Positions 11,187 to 22,195 of a stretch of DNA of 64,000 nucleotides are shown here, one piece after another. The notes under the pieces were generated by a model. That model had not been told where the DNA came from. It searched no databases and was given only the letters and a program-made list of their open reading frames with translations. The stretch spans positions 818,844,396-818,908,395 of the forward strand of contig NC_081414.1 of assembly GCF_030272615.1 (NCBI RefSeq), given 5' to 3'. Made by a program: the position numbers and the translations under genes. The number at the start of each line of letters is the position of its first letter. Position 1 is the first letter of the stretch. This DNA comes from Cryptomeria japonica. Taxonomy: Eukaryota; Streptophyta; Pinopsida; Cupressales; Cupressaceae.

Positions 11187-11550
11187 GGGGGAAAGATCGA
11201 GGTGAGAGATATAGAAGGATGGGGAGAGAGGCGGGTAATGGGATAGAGAGGGAGAGGTTGTGAGGTAAAGGAGGGAGAGAGATCTAGAGAGGGGGAGAGA
11301 TAGAGAGGTGAGGGAGAGAGAAAAAATGAGAGATAAGTTTACACCGAGAGAAATAGGGGCAATGAGGGATGGAGAGAGGTGGAGAGGGAGGGAAAGAAAA
11401 AGAGGTACGAGACGTAGAGCCTATGAGAGAGAGGTGAGAGACCTAGGGGAATATATAGAGGTGAGAGAGATAAAGGGGGAGAGAGAGTTGGGTAATGAGA
11501 TAGGGAGAGACCTAAAGAGGGGTAGGGGTAGAGGTAGAGAGGTTATTGAT
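11187..11550. repeat. GA-rich simple-sequence region
   Basis: A purine-rich low-complexity stretch of GAGAGAG, GGGAGAGA and AGGTGAGAGA words on the plus strand. The 95-codon frame here (11308-11595) is an artefact of the composition. Confidence 0.85.
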
Positions 11551-11789
11551 TCATTAGTTCTGACCCATTTCAATATTTCTAAAATTACTTCTTAGTGTTT
11601 ATAGTTTTGTTGTATGAGCACATTGATATGCACTTACAAGAATAGTCCATACCTATTTTGAATATACAACCCCATTTTTGTAGAAAAAGTTGACTGACTT
11701 AAAACACATTCAATTATTAATAATGCTTCAATTTTCTAATTATTGTTTAATATATTAATATTCTCTTGTATTTCACATAGATAATTTAC

Positions 11790-13154
11790 CATAAATCCTT
11801 AGATTTTAGAAAAGTTTGTATACATGTTCTCCAATAAAAAAAATATGATCCCATAAAAAATAAGAATCAATAGTTTTAATGTACCCACAATATTTGCCCT
11901 CACACTCCAAACATCCCAAAAATAATCTCCTTTTTGTAATATTTTATAAAAAATTCTCATTTACCTCTATCATTCTTGTCTTGTATTCATATATCCTCTA
12001 TTTTCTTTTAAAAGCACTTTCAAAATACATTTCACCTCTTATAACATCCAAAAATTCATTTCTAATACAACTATAAATAATCCCATAGATTTCAACGCAT
12101 CAAATTAACAATATCATCTACCTAATTCTTAATAAAATCTACTTACTTGCCCTACCAACTAATTTAATGACCAAATAGGTGTCTCTAGAAACAATCAAAC
12201 TCCTCCTCCTTGCTAATAAATGCAATTGATACCCCTTTGCTAATAAAGTTTTAGGCAATACAACAACCACCTTTGTTCTCCCTTGAATAAATCGACCATA
12301 TTTACCCAACAAAACTATAGATTTAGCTTCCGTCTTTGTACTATCATGAGCAACTTTGGAAGATATCACCATACTAAACTCTATTAAAACAATTGACATA
12401 AACAACACTCTTGTTTTCTTATTGGCTCTTAATCAAACATTTCATCCATGCAAATTAAGAAAAAATCTCTTATATGTTAATGCCCAAACCTAGTGACCCA
12501 TTAGATGATAGATTCATAAGTATATATCCATGAATATTTTTTTGATTAATTTTCTTAGTTGATGAATTTTATTTAAGTTTTCTTCTTATCTCCACATGAG
12601 CAACACCTTAACATAGTGATCACACCCACCACTTGTCCTTGGTAATCTTTTCTCTCTCTCCACCATCTTATATTTCTTATTTGTAATTTTACAAGTCTAC
12701 TCCTTCTATGATCTAATGCATAATGAATGTATAAAACAACATCCGAGAATCTAAAGATGGTATATAGATCATCAATGCATAAAAATTAGATACCAATATA
12801 GATGGTACATTAGAACTTCTTGTTGAAATTCATTGAGCCAAAATACACATTTATACCATATTATTCACAAATGAATCCAATTAATTTGACCAACTACTCT
12901 CTAATAAATAATTAATTAATAACTAACAATATTCATTAGCCATTAATTACTTTCAATGCTTTGACTTTTTTGTTCATGTAACATAAAAATATTAAATTAT
13001 TAAATACCTATCATTATTTTTAGTTGAATTCATGAATATATTGTAAAGGTATTGAGAGCATTTGATATTGAATCTTATTTTTACTAATAATAAAACTTCA
13101 ATAGTATAATTCTTTCTTATAATTTCCAGGAAAGCTAAAATTGAACAAGCTCCA
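11790..13154. repeat. Left arm of ancient inverted duplication
   Basis: Read in reverse complement, this arm matches 19352-20645. Shared landmarks are CTAAGGATTT at the outer end, the TATGGGATCATATTTTT-type block, the block containing GGTAAATATGATCGATTTGTT-like sequence (12290-12310 here), and GATTCAATATCAAATGCTCT near the inner end. A minus-strand open frame of 89 codons (12139-12408) matches a decayed stretch in the other arm. I do not recognise its product and doubt it is a gene. The copy is cut at 13154 by a copia insertion. Confidence 0.75.
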
Positions 13155-13277
13155 TGTTAGGAATTAATCTTTACTTGTAGAGTTAATTTCTTTTTACTTA
13201 GTTACTTGTAGAAACATTCCAACAAGTAACTAAGTAAAAGGAAATAAAATTTACCAAGTAAAGATTAATTCCAAACA
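13155..13277 (-). repeat. Short palindromic copia LTR
   Basis: The 123 bp from TGTTAGGAATTAATC to GATTAATTCCAAACA has TG...CA ends. Its two halves are inverted repeats of each other (GGAATTAATCTTTACTTG...; TTTACTTAGTTACTTG...). On the minus strand it follows a relic of copia RNase H end sequence and a purine-rich GGTTTGAGGGA tract, so it fits a 3' LTR. It could instead be a foldback element inserted at that spot. Confidence 0.5.
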
Positions 13278-13940
13278 TCCCTCAAACCAATTGTAATTCA
13301 AGATTATTATAATGATGAAGAAATTTATCTTTACAAAATGTGGTTTGGTGAGAATATCTGCAACTCTACCTTTACAATACAAATGTGTAGGAGTCTCTTA
13401 GGTAGCCCCAAGTCTTCAAATAATCTTCTTAACCATAGTATTTCATCTAACAATAGATCTATGTTTCATTTCAGCTACACCATTTTGTTGAGGTGTAAAA
13501 ACTATTATTCACGTATTGTTTACAATTATTAGTTCTAAGAATTTTGAGCTTAAAACTAGATTGCCTTTCAACAAATTTATGAAATTCAAGAAAAATTTTA
13601 AGAGTTTGATTCTTGCTATGAAGAAAATAGATACAAGTTCTTCTAGAATAATCATCAACCATCAACAAAAGTAAGTGCATACCTTGATACTTGGATGAAA
13701 GTATTCTCTATGGGCCAAAAAGGTCAATATGAATGAGGTGCATCTTAGGGCGTGCCCTACATACTTGACTTCGTGTAAAGGGCTCCCTATGCATCTTGTG
13801 CATATAAGTTTAGTTTGAACAATACTAGACAATCCTTCTACCATATTAAATTTTGGCATCAAGACAACATTGTTAGCGTTGATATGACCAAGTCTTTCAT
13901 TCAATATATTGATATCAATCGTAAATAGAAAGCATATTTA
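13278..13940 (-). pseudogene. Internally deleted copia polyprotein relic
   Basis: Minus-strand pieces appear in order. They are GAG-pre-integrase (LGHINANNVVLMP, CxRC-type region), integrase core (LMVDDYSRRTCIYFL, FVERQSSFKLKILRTNN, again Asp to Asn at the second catalytic site), PQQNGVAEMKHRS, and then within about 100 bp the very end of copia RNase H (VADILTKPHF). The whole RT is missing, so this is a deletion derivative. Stops and frame changes are present. Confidence 0.8.
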
Positions 13941-14839
13941 AAATGAGAAAACTCAAAAAAATTGAACAGATTATCATATTGTCAAATTTAACATTAGCAA
14001 TAACTTTATTTTGCATGACATGATTACAAAACACTTATAGAAATTAGCTTGAAAAAAATGACCTCCTTTATTAGACGGGTTTGAATTTTTATTTTTTTTC
14101 GAAAAATTAAATAAAACACCACCCTATAAGCGAGCTATTAAAAACACTAGGAGAAGAGAAAAAAAATAAAATCCCTACTATGCTTGGTAAAAATTGAAAT
14201 TAAAAAACCCTGAATAAATTGAAAATTTTTGTTTTGAAAAAATTGAAAAAAATCTATTTATGGTGGCTCCCAGCTTAACTTTCATCCCGTTCTTTACTGC
14301 AACTGGCGTTTCCGTTAAAGGAAAGCAAAAGAGGGCAGCTAAAAACAGGAGGCGCTCAGATAAAGCATGAGGAATAAAGATTAATGTGCTGGTAATTTGC
14401 AGTTCCGAACAAAACGTTACATTGCACGCAAAAAAAATGAATTGAAATTACGGAAAACGCATGTCGGAAGAAGAATCTTAAGCAGGTTTGGGAGGTTAAA
14501 AATAACAAAACGATGCCAAAATAACAATGCAGGTACGCAGATCAATAGGAATATGCGCAAAGGCAGAAAGAAAAAGCTGAAATGAAGACCAGCAAAATTG
14601 AAGAAATTTATTGATTGTATAGCACACTTTAACCACATTTGAATCATCTGCTGCATGTCTGGACGTTGTCCTAAATTAATAATAAAATTTTCACGCCTTT
14701 TCTAAAAATAGCACATCAAACAAATTGTATTCGCAACTTGGACACTATGAACCATTACAACAATAAATAGAGATCTGACAAGCTTATTCTCTGCAGTTTC
14801 AAAATCCAGATAAAACTTTGAGTTTCTTGTTACACAGCA
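13941..14839. other. Intergenic sequence with promoter region of the UBA2-like relic
   Basis: No coding frame beyond chance is seen; the 62-79 codon frames at 14397-14656 lack any family signal. From about 14740 the sequence (ACACTATGAACCATTACAAC, AATAAATAGAGATCTGAC, AAAATCCAGATA) is shared with the reverse strand of 19065-19140, upstream of the second relic copy. It is therefore the old 5' flank of the duplicated gene. AATAAATAGAG at about 14762 could be a TATA box. Confidence 0.45.
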
Positions 14840-15905
14840 ATGGAGGGCACAAGAAACGAAAGAAAAGGTGAAGAAGAAGGGGAAATGGGTGTCTAAAAGA
14901 TGGAAAACCTGTTGAAGCTATTTAGCAAAGAGCAGATGTTTGAAATTCTCAGCCACGCTGTTAGCAATTATCCCCTTCTGTTAAGAGTCTTGCCCATAGA
15001 AATCTTTTTGTTAGCGGCCTTGGTCCAAACGCCACCTCAGAGACTTTGAAATATATATTTTCTCTATACGGTGAGCTTGAAGAATGTAAGGCGGTCATAG
15101 ACAGAGACAGTGGGAGATCAAAAGGCTATGCATTTGTTACTTACAAGCACATGGAGGGCTTAAAGCGAGCCCTTAGAGACCCCTGCCAGAGAATTGATTC
15201 TAGGTATGTTCGATGCCAGGTTCGTTGTAAGGAAAATGAATTTGTTTAGGAAGTTGCTGAACGAATGATTTATGTAAGAAATGTCTCACTTTGCATGCGT
15301 GATGAAAAACTTCTCACTTTCTTTTAAGCTATGGAGAAATAGAAGCAGAACCCATAAAATTTGATGAGAAGACAGGGCATTCTCTGTTCATATATGTGAC
15401 TGTTAGGAATGCCCTTGTTAATCCATTGAAGAATTGATGGGGATCAAATGTTATGCAGAATGGCCAGTGGAGATGGCTCTGTGGCCTCCACGGAAGTCAT
15501 GAATTTTGCAATGCCATCAATGGGGGCACACCATGACTTTGATCCATATGGATTTTATCAACTGGGCAGTAACAAAGCGTTTCTTGACATGATGATTTCT
15601 CAAAATATTGATACCAATTGGTCTACAAAGGGAGGAAATGGAAGCTACCAGGATGGGATTAATGATCATAAATACAAAGAATGAAATCTGCTACAGAATT
15701 TAAATTGGGGACCCCAGCATGTGACTCCTCAATCTGGGCTCCAAATCGACCATTCTAATGATGAGCTACTTTTCACGCAACTAATTAGTTTCCTTGATCA
15801 AGAGAGTCTTAATTCGCCTATAACACATCCTTCGCACTTGCCAACGCCTGCTATTCAAAATGGGGGATGGATGCTGATAATTTATCTCCACTTTTACCTG
15901 ATCTA
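14840..15905 (+). pseudogene. Broken two-RRM protein, UBA2-like (left copy)
   Basis: The order of parts matches the UBP1-associated protein 2 family of plant nuclear RNA-binding proteins. There is a Glu/Lys-rich start, a helix (MENLLKLFSKEQMFEILSHAV), RRM1 with RNP2 LFVSGL (about 15005) and RNP1 KGYAFVTY (about 15122-15145), and RRM2 with MIYVRNV (about 15269) and GEIEAEPIKFDEKTG. A Gly/Asn/Gln-containing tail follows. Breaks are TAA at about 14894, a frameshift at about 14980, TAG at 15247-15249, a frameshift near 15330 and later stops. There is no intron, so it may be a processed copy. A second copy lies inverted at 18640-19062. Confidence 0.75.
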
Positions 15906-16420
15906 AGCTTAGGTCTTTAATCCAAGAATCGCCATTCTCCAAAGGTGCTGAACATGGTGGTAGAACTAGAAAGCTTTGTCAGCTTTCAAATCCTGTCAAG
16001 CTGTATAAATATACCATTTTTTTCCTGCTTTGTTCTCTCATGGATAACCAAAGTGATGCTGGCGTTTATCAACAGTACACACAAGAAAAATATTGCTTAA
16101 TCACGTTCAAGCAGGGATATGATTGGCCTAGGTCGCACCTGGCCTGAATTACGGGCCCCATAGACACAGAAAGTCCCAGCCTCCAGGAAAACTGGGACCT
16201 GAATCAGTTTGTGCAAATTCATTTCAGTAACTCAGGGTCCTCAATGCCTTCTTTCTGGAGTCTTTTTCAAGTGTTCATAACAACCTCTAAATTGAGTCTG
16301 GTAACGCCTGTAGCAGTGCTATTTTTCTATATTTCTCAGCGAGTTTTCATATTTTAATATGCTCCACCATGCCATAATATGCTTTCTGAAGATCCTCCAT
16401 AGCATATAAGTGAGGAAAGC
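15906..16420. other. No gene seen
   Basis: Non-coding on inspection of both strands. It may include the old 3' flank of the UBA2-like relic. Confidence 0.4.
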
Positions 16421-16825
16421 TTTTGGTCTCCACTTAAGCACCTCTTTGATATTTTCACTGTCCTTGATTTTTGCAATTCTGATGCCCTTCTAGGAACTAA
16501 AGCATTCACCTTTCTCAAGCCAGTAGGGTTTATCCTTTTCCATGGGAATTGCCATTAAAAGAAAGAATAGAAAAACAAAATCGAATTGCAGGATTTGTGA
16601 AAGAGGCTATAAACCCTGGAAGAAGGTATTGGGTCTACATCTAAATTACCTCTTTGATTTTTTCACTGTACTTGTTTTTGTATTGCTGCCATCCTTCCTA
16701 GAACTAGAGAATTCTCCTTTCTCATGCTAAGTGGGTTTATTTTTCTCCACAAGGCTTGCCATTGAAAGAGAGAATACACAAAATCAAAATCAAATTGCAG
16801 GATTTGTGTAGGGGTTTGTAGGAAA
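16421..16825. repeat. Two-copy tandem duplication, about 205 bp unit
   Basis: Unit 1 (from about 16421) and unit 2 (from about 16629) share CCTCTTTGAT.TTTTCACTGT, CATTCACCTTTCTCA-like, GGGTTTAT..TT.TCCA, TTGCCATT.AAAG and ATTGCAGGATTTGTG in the same order, with scattered differences. Confidence 0.7.
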
Positions 16826-18198
16826 AGGAGGTAGGTAATTTAAGAGCTTGAGAAGGTAAACGGTAGGAGACTTCTAGAAGGGTAAAATATCAATCTAATA
16901 GTGGTCCATATGATTAATTTAAGCACAGTACTACACTGAAGTAAATAGAGCAAGAACATACCTCCACAGCTAAGAATTGAAAAATTCTTTTAATTTTCAG
17001 AACCCTCTTCCCGGATTCAACTGAGAACTCTCTCAAAGAGCATATAAAAGTTGAGAAAAAGATTTCTCATAGGGCCTTGGCAGAAAAAAATCTGCATCCA
17101 TCTGCTTCAGAGTTGTGATGAGGACCTGGGTAAAAATGGGAGACTAGAGTGGGATGGAAGGCTTAAAAAGTTAAAAGCATCACAATCATTGGCAGCCATT
17201 GGTTGTCCCTTCTATAAAAAATGATTTTATGTGATGATGCTGATGGAATTAAAACCCATTAAGATCAATTAGATGTTTTTAATAAATCAAAAGTGTTCAT
17301 AAGAAACAGGGTAAAGGGAATCCATTAAGGTTGGGCATCAAGGTCCATCCTAAGCTATTTTGTTGCTGCTATAACCATAATCCTCACAACAAATCAATGA
17401 GGCCAAACTACATGAACTCTGTCTACTTCACTGCCACCAGCATGTCCAGGCTAATATTTTGATGCTCCATGAAAGTTGGGTTTGATCCTCTAGTGATTGA
17501 GGAAGACCCATTTGTCAGATCCATCTCTAGAAACCCTGGTTACCTGTATAACACATCTTCTGTTCTATCATTAATGTTCAAATCTGAAGACAGCAGCACA
17601 CATCATGCAATTAAATAATCAGAGAAATTATGGAAAAATACTAAAATACTGTTATGAAAATATAATTACTTGACACACATTTGTCCTTAAGGTCTAAAGT
17701 TAAGCATCATCTCTGCAGTGTTGTTGCAATAGTGGTATGGAAAAAACATCCAGATGATATTATAACAACAAAATGCTGGAGAGTAGAAGTTCAAATGCAT
17801 GGATTAAACCAATTATAAAACAAATGTTTTTGGATATTCTTTTCCTGCTAGTCTATCTCATTGCTAGCTGAGTTGGTAAAACCTTGCTATTAGGTGCATA
17901 CTTTTGATGTCATGTTCCTGTAGAAGATACCTTCCATTGATTGCTGGGAAAATTGCTTTCTTTTTTTCCTTCATGAGAAGTTGAAGTTTTAATTTTTCTC
18001 CTTACAACCCCTTGAAACTGAGTTCGTTGTAGTTCATAATCTAACAGTGTAGCATTTTTTAATATATACATCATTTTTCTCTTGGTGAATATTTATTTTC
18101 ATATGTATTATGAAAATGTAATGCATTATACATTTGTTTTCACTAATTTCTTTTTCATACATATAGTTTATACTGTTGTTGCACTTTGCAATTTACAG
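16826..18198. other. No gene seen, central part of the inverted duplication
   Basis: AT-rich spacer without recognisable coding sequence. The last 100 bp is a T-rich stretch ending TTGCAATTTACAG, which fits a plant splice acceptor for the next feature. Confidence 0.45.
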
Positions 18199-18331
18199 AT
18201 ATCACCTTGGCATGATATTCCATTGCAATTGGGGGATGGAGTTTTCAACTTTATAGCTGAAATACCAAAAGAGTCAAGTGCGAAGATGGAAGTGCCAGCT
18301 AATGAGCCATACACAAGCTTCATTACTACCT
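18199..18331 (+). pseudogene. Orphan exon of plastid-type soluble inorganic pyrophosphatase
   Basis: The frame reads SPWHDIPLQLGDGVFNFIAE, then IPKESSAKMEV and ANEPYTSF. This is the characteristic start of the family I pyrophosphatase domain in its plant plastid form, which hydrolyses PPi in the plastid stroma (EIPKxSxAKMEV carries conserved Glu and Lys). It is preceded by a good acceptor (TTTACAG) and followed by GT (TGTAGG). No neighbouring exon could be found within the window on either side. It is therefore a captured or stranded gene fragment, probably non-functional. Confidence 0.75.
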
Positions 18332-18639
18332 GTAGGCAACTTTACTATTCTTTTGCTGTGTTCGATCATATATTTATGATTCTTATATAATAGCTTATGC
18401 AGGCTAGTTCAATTTTTCTTATACTTTTGGAGTGAATTTTGGCATCAGTAACATTGTTTGTATTTTCTTAGTAGGCTTAGAACTATCTGATATATTGGTG
18501 GGGTTTATAAAATTACTCCTCTATTGCCACTCTGTTTACATTGGCTCTCCTTTCTCGAAACCAATCAATAGATTCAATTTAATGCATTCTATTTATTATT
18601 CACATTTAATTTTATAAGAAATTCAAAAGTATTAATTCA

Positions 18640-19062
18640 TGAAACCCATGTGGATGAAAGCCATGGTGTGCCCCCATTGATTGCATTGAGAAATTCATGA
18701 CTTCAGTGGAGGCCAGAGTCATCTCCAGTGGCCATTCTGCAGAACATTTGATGCCCATCAAGAGTCTTCAATGGATTATCAAGGGCATTCCTGGCTCCCT
18801 CAACAGTCACATAAATGAACAGAGCATGCCCCGTCTGCACATCATATTTTATGGGTCCTGGCTCCAGTTATTCATAGCTTGAAAAGAAGATGAGAAGCCT
18901 ATCATCATGCATGCAAAGTGGGACATTTCTTACATACAGCATGGCTGACATCTGCTCTTTGCTAAATGGCTTCAACTGGTTTTCTATCTTTTGGAGATCC
19001 ATTTCCCCTTCACCCTTTCTTTCATTTCTGGGGCATTCTTGTGCCTTGCTTTTTGTATCTGG
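18640..19062 (-). pseudogene. Broken two-RRM protein, UBA2-like (right copy, RRM1 deleted)
   Basis: Read on the minus strand this copy matches 14850-15540: the charged start, the KPFSKEQM helix, then a direct jump to MLYVRNVPLCM of RRM2 and on to the Met/Gly-rich tail. RRM1 is cleanly absent. At the position where the left copy has TAA (LxKMENLLK) this copy has CAA, so the left-copy stop arose after duplication by C to T. Its upstream flank (19065-19140) also matches the left copy. Confidence 0.7.
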
Positions 19063-19351
19063 ATTTTGTAAATTGCAAATGAATAATGTCAGATCTCTAT
19101 TTATTGCATATGGTTCAAACGTATTAGTGTACTAGACAATCAACATATTGCTAACATTGTTAATTGCTCTTATTCAAAAGAAGAATTATGATATTATTCT
19201 TAAATTGATATTGGGATGCGTTGCAAGAGCAGGTTATAAGAAATAATTAAAAAAAAAATTATAATATAGAATTATATGTGTTGCCGAACTTTTTCAATTT
19301 ATCAGAGCTTTTTAAATTTTAATTTTATCAATTTATAAAAGAATTATAAAT

Positions 19352-20645
19352 GTTGAAGTTTGTTCAATTTTATCTTTTTCAATTTATAAGAAAGAAGTAC
19401 GCTATTGATATTTCAGAATTAGTAAAAATAAGATTCAATATCAAATGCTCTTAATACCTATATCAAATGCTCTCAATATCTTTACAATATATTAATGAAT
19501 TCCATTAAAGATAATGATACCATTTAATTATTTTTATATTACAAAAGTCGAAGGATTGAAAGTACTCAATGGCTAATGAATATTGTAGTTATTAATTATT
19601 TATTAGAGAGTAGTTGGTCACATTAATTGGATTTGGTTGTGAATCATATGATATAAATATACATTTCGGTTCAATGAATTTCAACAAATTCTATTGTATC
19701 CTCTGTATTTATATCTAATTTTTGCATATTGATGATTTATAGACCATCTATATAAATTGTTTGATGTTATTTTATACCTTCATTTCATATGAGAGCATAG
19801 CAGGTGGAGAATTGTAAGTTTACAAATAAGAAACAAAAGACGATGAAGAAAAAAGATGACCAAGGATAAGTACTGGGTGTGATCACTATGTCATGGTGTT
19901 GCTCATGTGGAATTAAAAAAACAAACTTAAATAAAATTCTTCAACTAAGCAAACTAACCATTGCACGCAAGAAGAATTTGATTAAGAACCAATAAGAAAA
20001 CAAGAGTGTTGTTTATGTCAAATTGTTTCAATAGAGTTTGGTGTGGTGACATCTTCCAAAGTAGCTCGTCATATATAGATAGATTCTAAATCTATACTTT
20101 AGTTGGGTAAATATGATCGATTTGTTCAAGGGAGAACAAAGGTGGTTGTTATATTCCTTAAAACTTTATTGACAAAGGGGAATCAATTGCATTTATTAGC
20201 AAGGAGTTGGATTTTGATTGTTGTTGGAGAAATTTGTATTGGTCATTGAATTAAATGGTAAGGCAAATTAGTAGATTTTATTACGAGTTAGGGCAAATGA
20301 TATTATTAATTTTATGTGTTGAAATCTATGAGATTAGAAGGGGATCAGAGTATTTCTAATTCTATTAGAAATTAATGTTTGGAAATTATAAGGGGTGAAA
20401 TTAATTTTGAAAGTGGGTTTTTTATTTAAAAGGATATATGAATAGAAGACATGAATGATAAAGGCAAGTTAAGGAATATTTTTAACAAAAACTTGTAAAA
20501 AAGAGATTAATTTTGGGATTGTTTGGAGTGTGATGGCAAATCTAATGGGTACATTATAACTTTTGATTCATATTTTTTTATGGGACCAAATATTTTTTTA
20601 TTGAAGTACATGTATGCAAACTTTGCTATAATCTAAGGATTTGTG
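19352..20645. repeat. Right arm of ancient inverted duplication
   Basis: Reverse-complement match to 11790-13154 with many substitutions and small indels. Landmarks are AGTAAAAATAAGATTCAATATCAAATGCTC near 19420-19450, GGTAAATATGATCGATTTGTTCA at 20105-20127, and CTAAGGATTTGT at 20633-20644. The ORF of the left arm is disrupted here. Confidence 0.75.
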
Positions 20646-20779
20646 ACAACCTATATTGTTTAAGGATGCTAACATGTATGTGAGATCATGTAATGCCTAT
20701 CAGAGGGTAGTGAGATCTACCACAAGAGATTATATGCTTTTGTAGCTAGTTATGCCACAACATAATTAGAATAGTCGAC

Positions 20780-20926
20780 ATTTGACATCATTAAAATCCC
20801 AATGTAGAAATCCCATTCAAGATTAATTATAACAAGACTTTACTATCTAACAAAATAAGCCCCAATGCATAAACCCTGTTCAAGATTAATTATAACAAGA
20901 TTTTACTATCTAACAAAATAGGTAGA
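20780..20926. repeat. Direct duplication, about 68 bp unit
   Basis: TTCAAGATTAATTATAACAAG.TTTACTATCTAACAAAATA occurs twice in a row (about 20816-20859 and 20879-20922) within slightly longer similar units. Confidence 0.75.
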
Positions 20927-21254
20927 GGTAATATTTTTCTACAAAAAATTCCACTAAGTTCATCTATGAAAGTGTAATTACACGGTTTAGATGCTTGGTG
21001 AGCCTACCAAGTGACTAGGGGAATCATTTTATTAAGAAAACTATTTTGGAACTTTTGTTAACTAGTTAATCATCAATTAAATGGATAATGAGTGTATATT
21101 ATGTGAAATTTAATATTAATTGATTTACTAATTTGTAGATAATATGTGGATATTGAGAATCTAATTTTTTAGTTTAATGGATAATGCTAATTTAATTTAA
21201 TTAAATAATTATGAGGGATAATATATGATAAATAATGTAATAATAATGGATAAT
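20927..21254. other. AT-rich DNA, no gene seen
   Basis: No coding frame or recognisable element. Confidence 0.4.
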
Positions 21255-22195
21255 AATGAACCCATCTAACATTTTAATATTCTCATCACTTTAACAACAC
21301 TCTAGCAACAAGTATACTTGTAAAACAAACTTATAAAACTATAATCTCATACCTCCACTTTATAGATAATTGAGAGAGGAATACCACAAACATATTCCCA
21401 AAATTATGTACCTTTCTAGAATTAAATATTCTCATCACTTTAACAACAATCTAACATAATGAGCCCATCTAGCATTTTAATAATCTCATCACTGTAACAA
21501 CACTTTAGCAACAAGTATACTTGTAAAACAAACTTACAAAACTACAATCTCATACCTCCACTTTATAGATGATTGAGAGAGGAATACCACAAACAGATTC
21601 CCAAAATTATGTACGTTTCTAGAATTAAATATTCTCATCACTTTAACAAAAATCTAACATAATGAACCCATCTAACATTTTAATAATCTCATCACTTTAA
21701 CAACAATCTAACATAATGAACCCATCTAACATTTTAATAATCTCATCACTTTAACAACAATCTAACATAATGAACCCATCTAACATTTTAATATTCTCAT
21801 CACTTTAACAACAGTCTAGCAACAAGTATACTTGTAAAACAAACTTATAAAACTACAATCTCATACCTTCACTTTATAGATAGTTGAGAGAGGAATACCA
21901 CAAACGGAATCCCAAAATTATGTACCTTTCTAGAATTAAATATTCTCATCACTTTAACAACAATCTAGCATAATGAACCCATCCAACATTTTAATAATTT
22001 CATCACTTTAACAACAATCTAACATAATGAACCCATCTAACATTTTAATATTCTCATCACTTTAACATCACTCTAGCAACAAGTATACTTGTAAAACAAA
22101 CTTATAAAACTACAATCTCATACCTCCACTTTATAGATAATTGAGAGAGGAATACCACAAACGGATTCCCAAAATTATGTACCTTTCTCGAATTA
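21255..22195. repeat. Tandem array, about 207 bp and 58 bp units
   Basis: Long units run from AACCCATCTAACATTTTAAT through CTCTAGCAACAAGTATACTT, CATACCTCCACTTTATAGAT, GAGAGAGGAATACCACAAAC and TATGTACCTTTCTAGAATTA. They begin near 21256, 21463, 21776 and 22030. Between them, short units made only of the first part (ending CTCATCACTTTAACAACAAT) are repeated, near 21660-21775 and 21980-22030. This is higher-order mixing of full and truncated units. Confidence 0.85.

Noticed and set aside
11308-11595. 95-codon Arg/Glu-rich frame
   Set aside because: Produced by the GA-repeat composition of 11187-11550.
12139-12408. 89-codon minus-strand frame as a small host gene
   Set aside because: Its copy in the other arm of the inverted duplication is broken, and no family resemblance is seen; kept only as a note under the repeat arm.
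21255-22195. CRISPR-like array of direct repeats
   Set aside because: Units are contiguous tandem repeats of 207 and 58 bp with no unique spacers, in a plant nuclear context.
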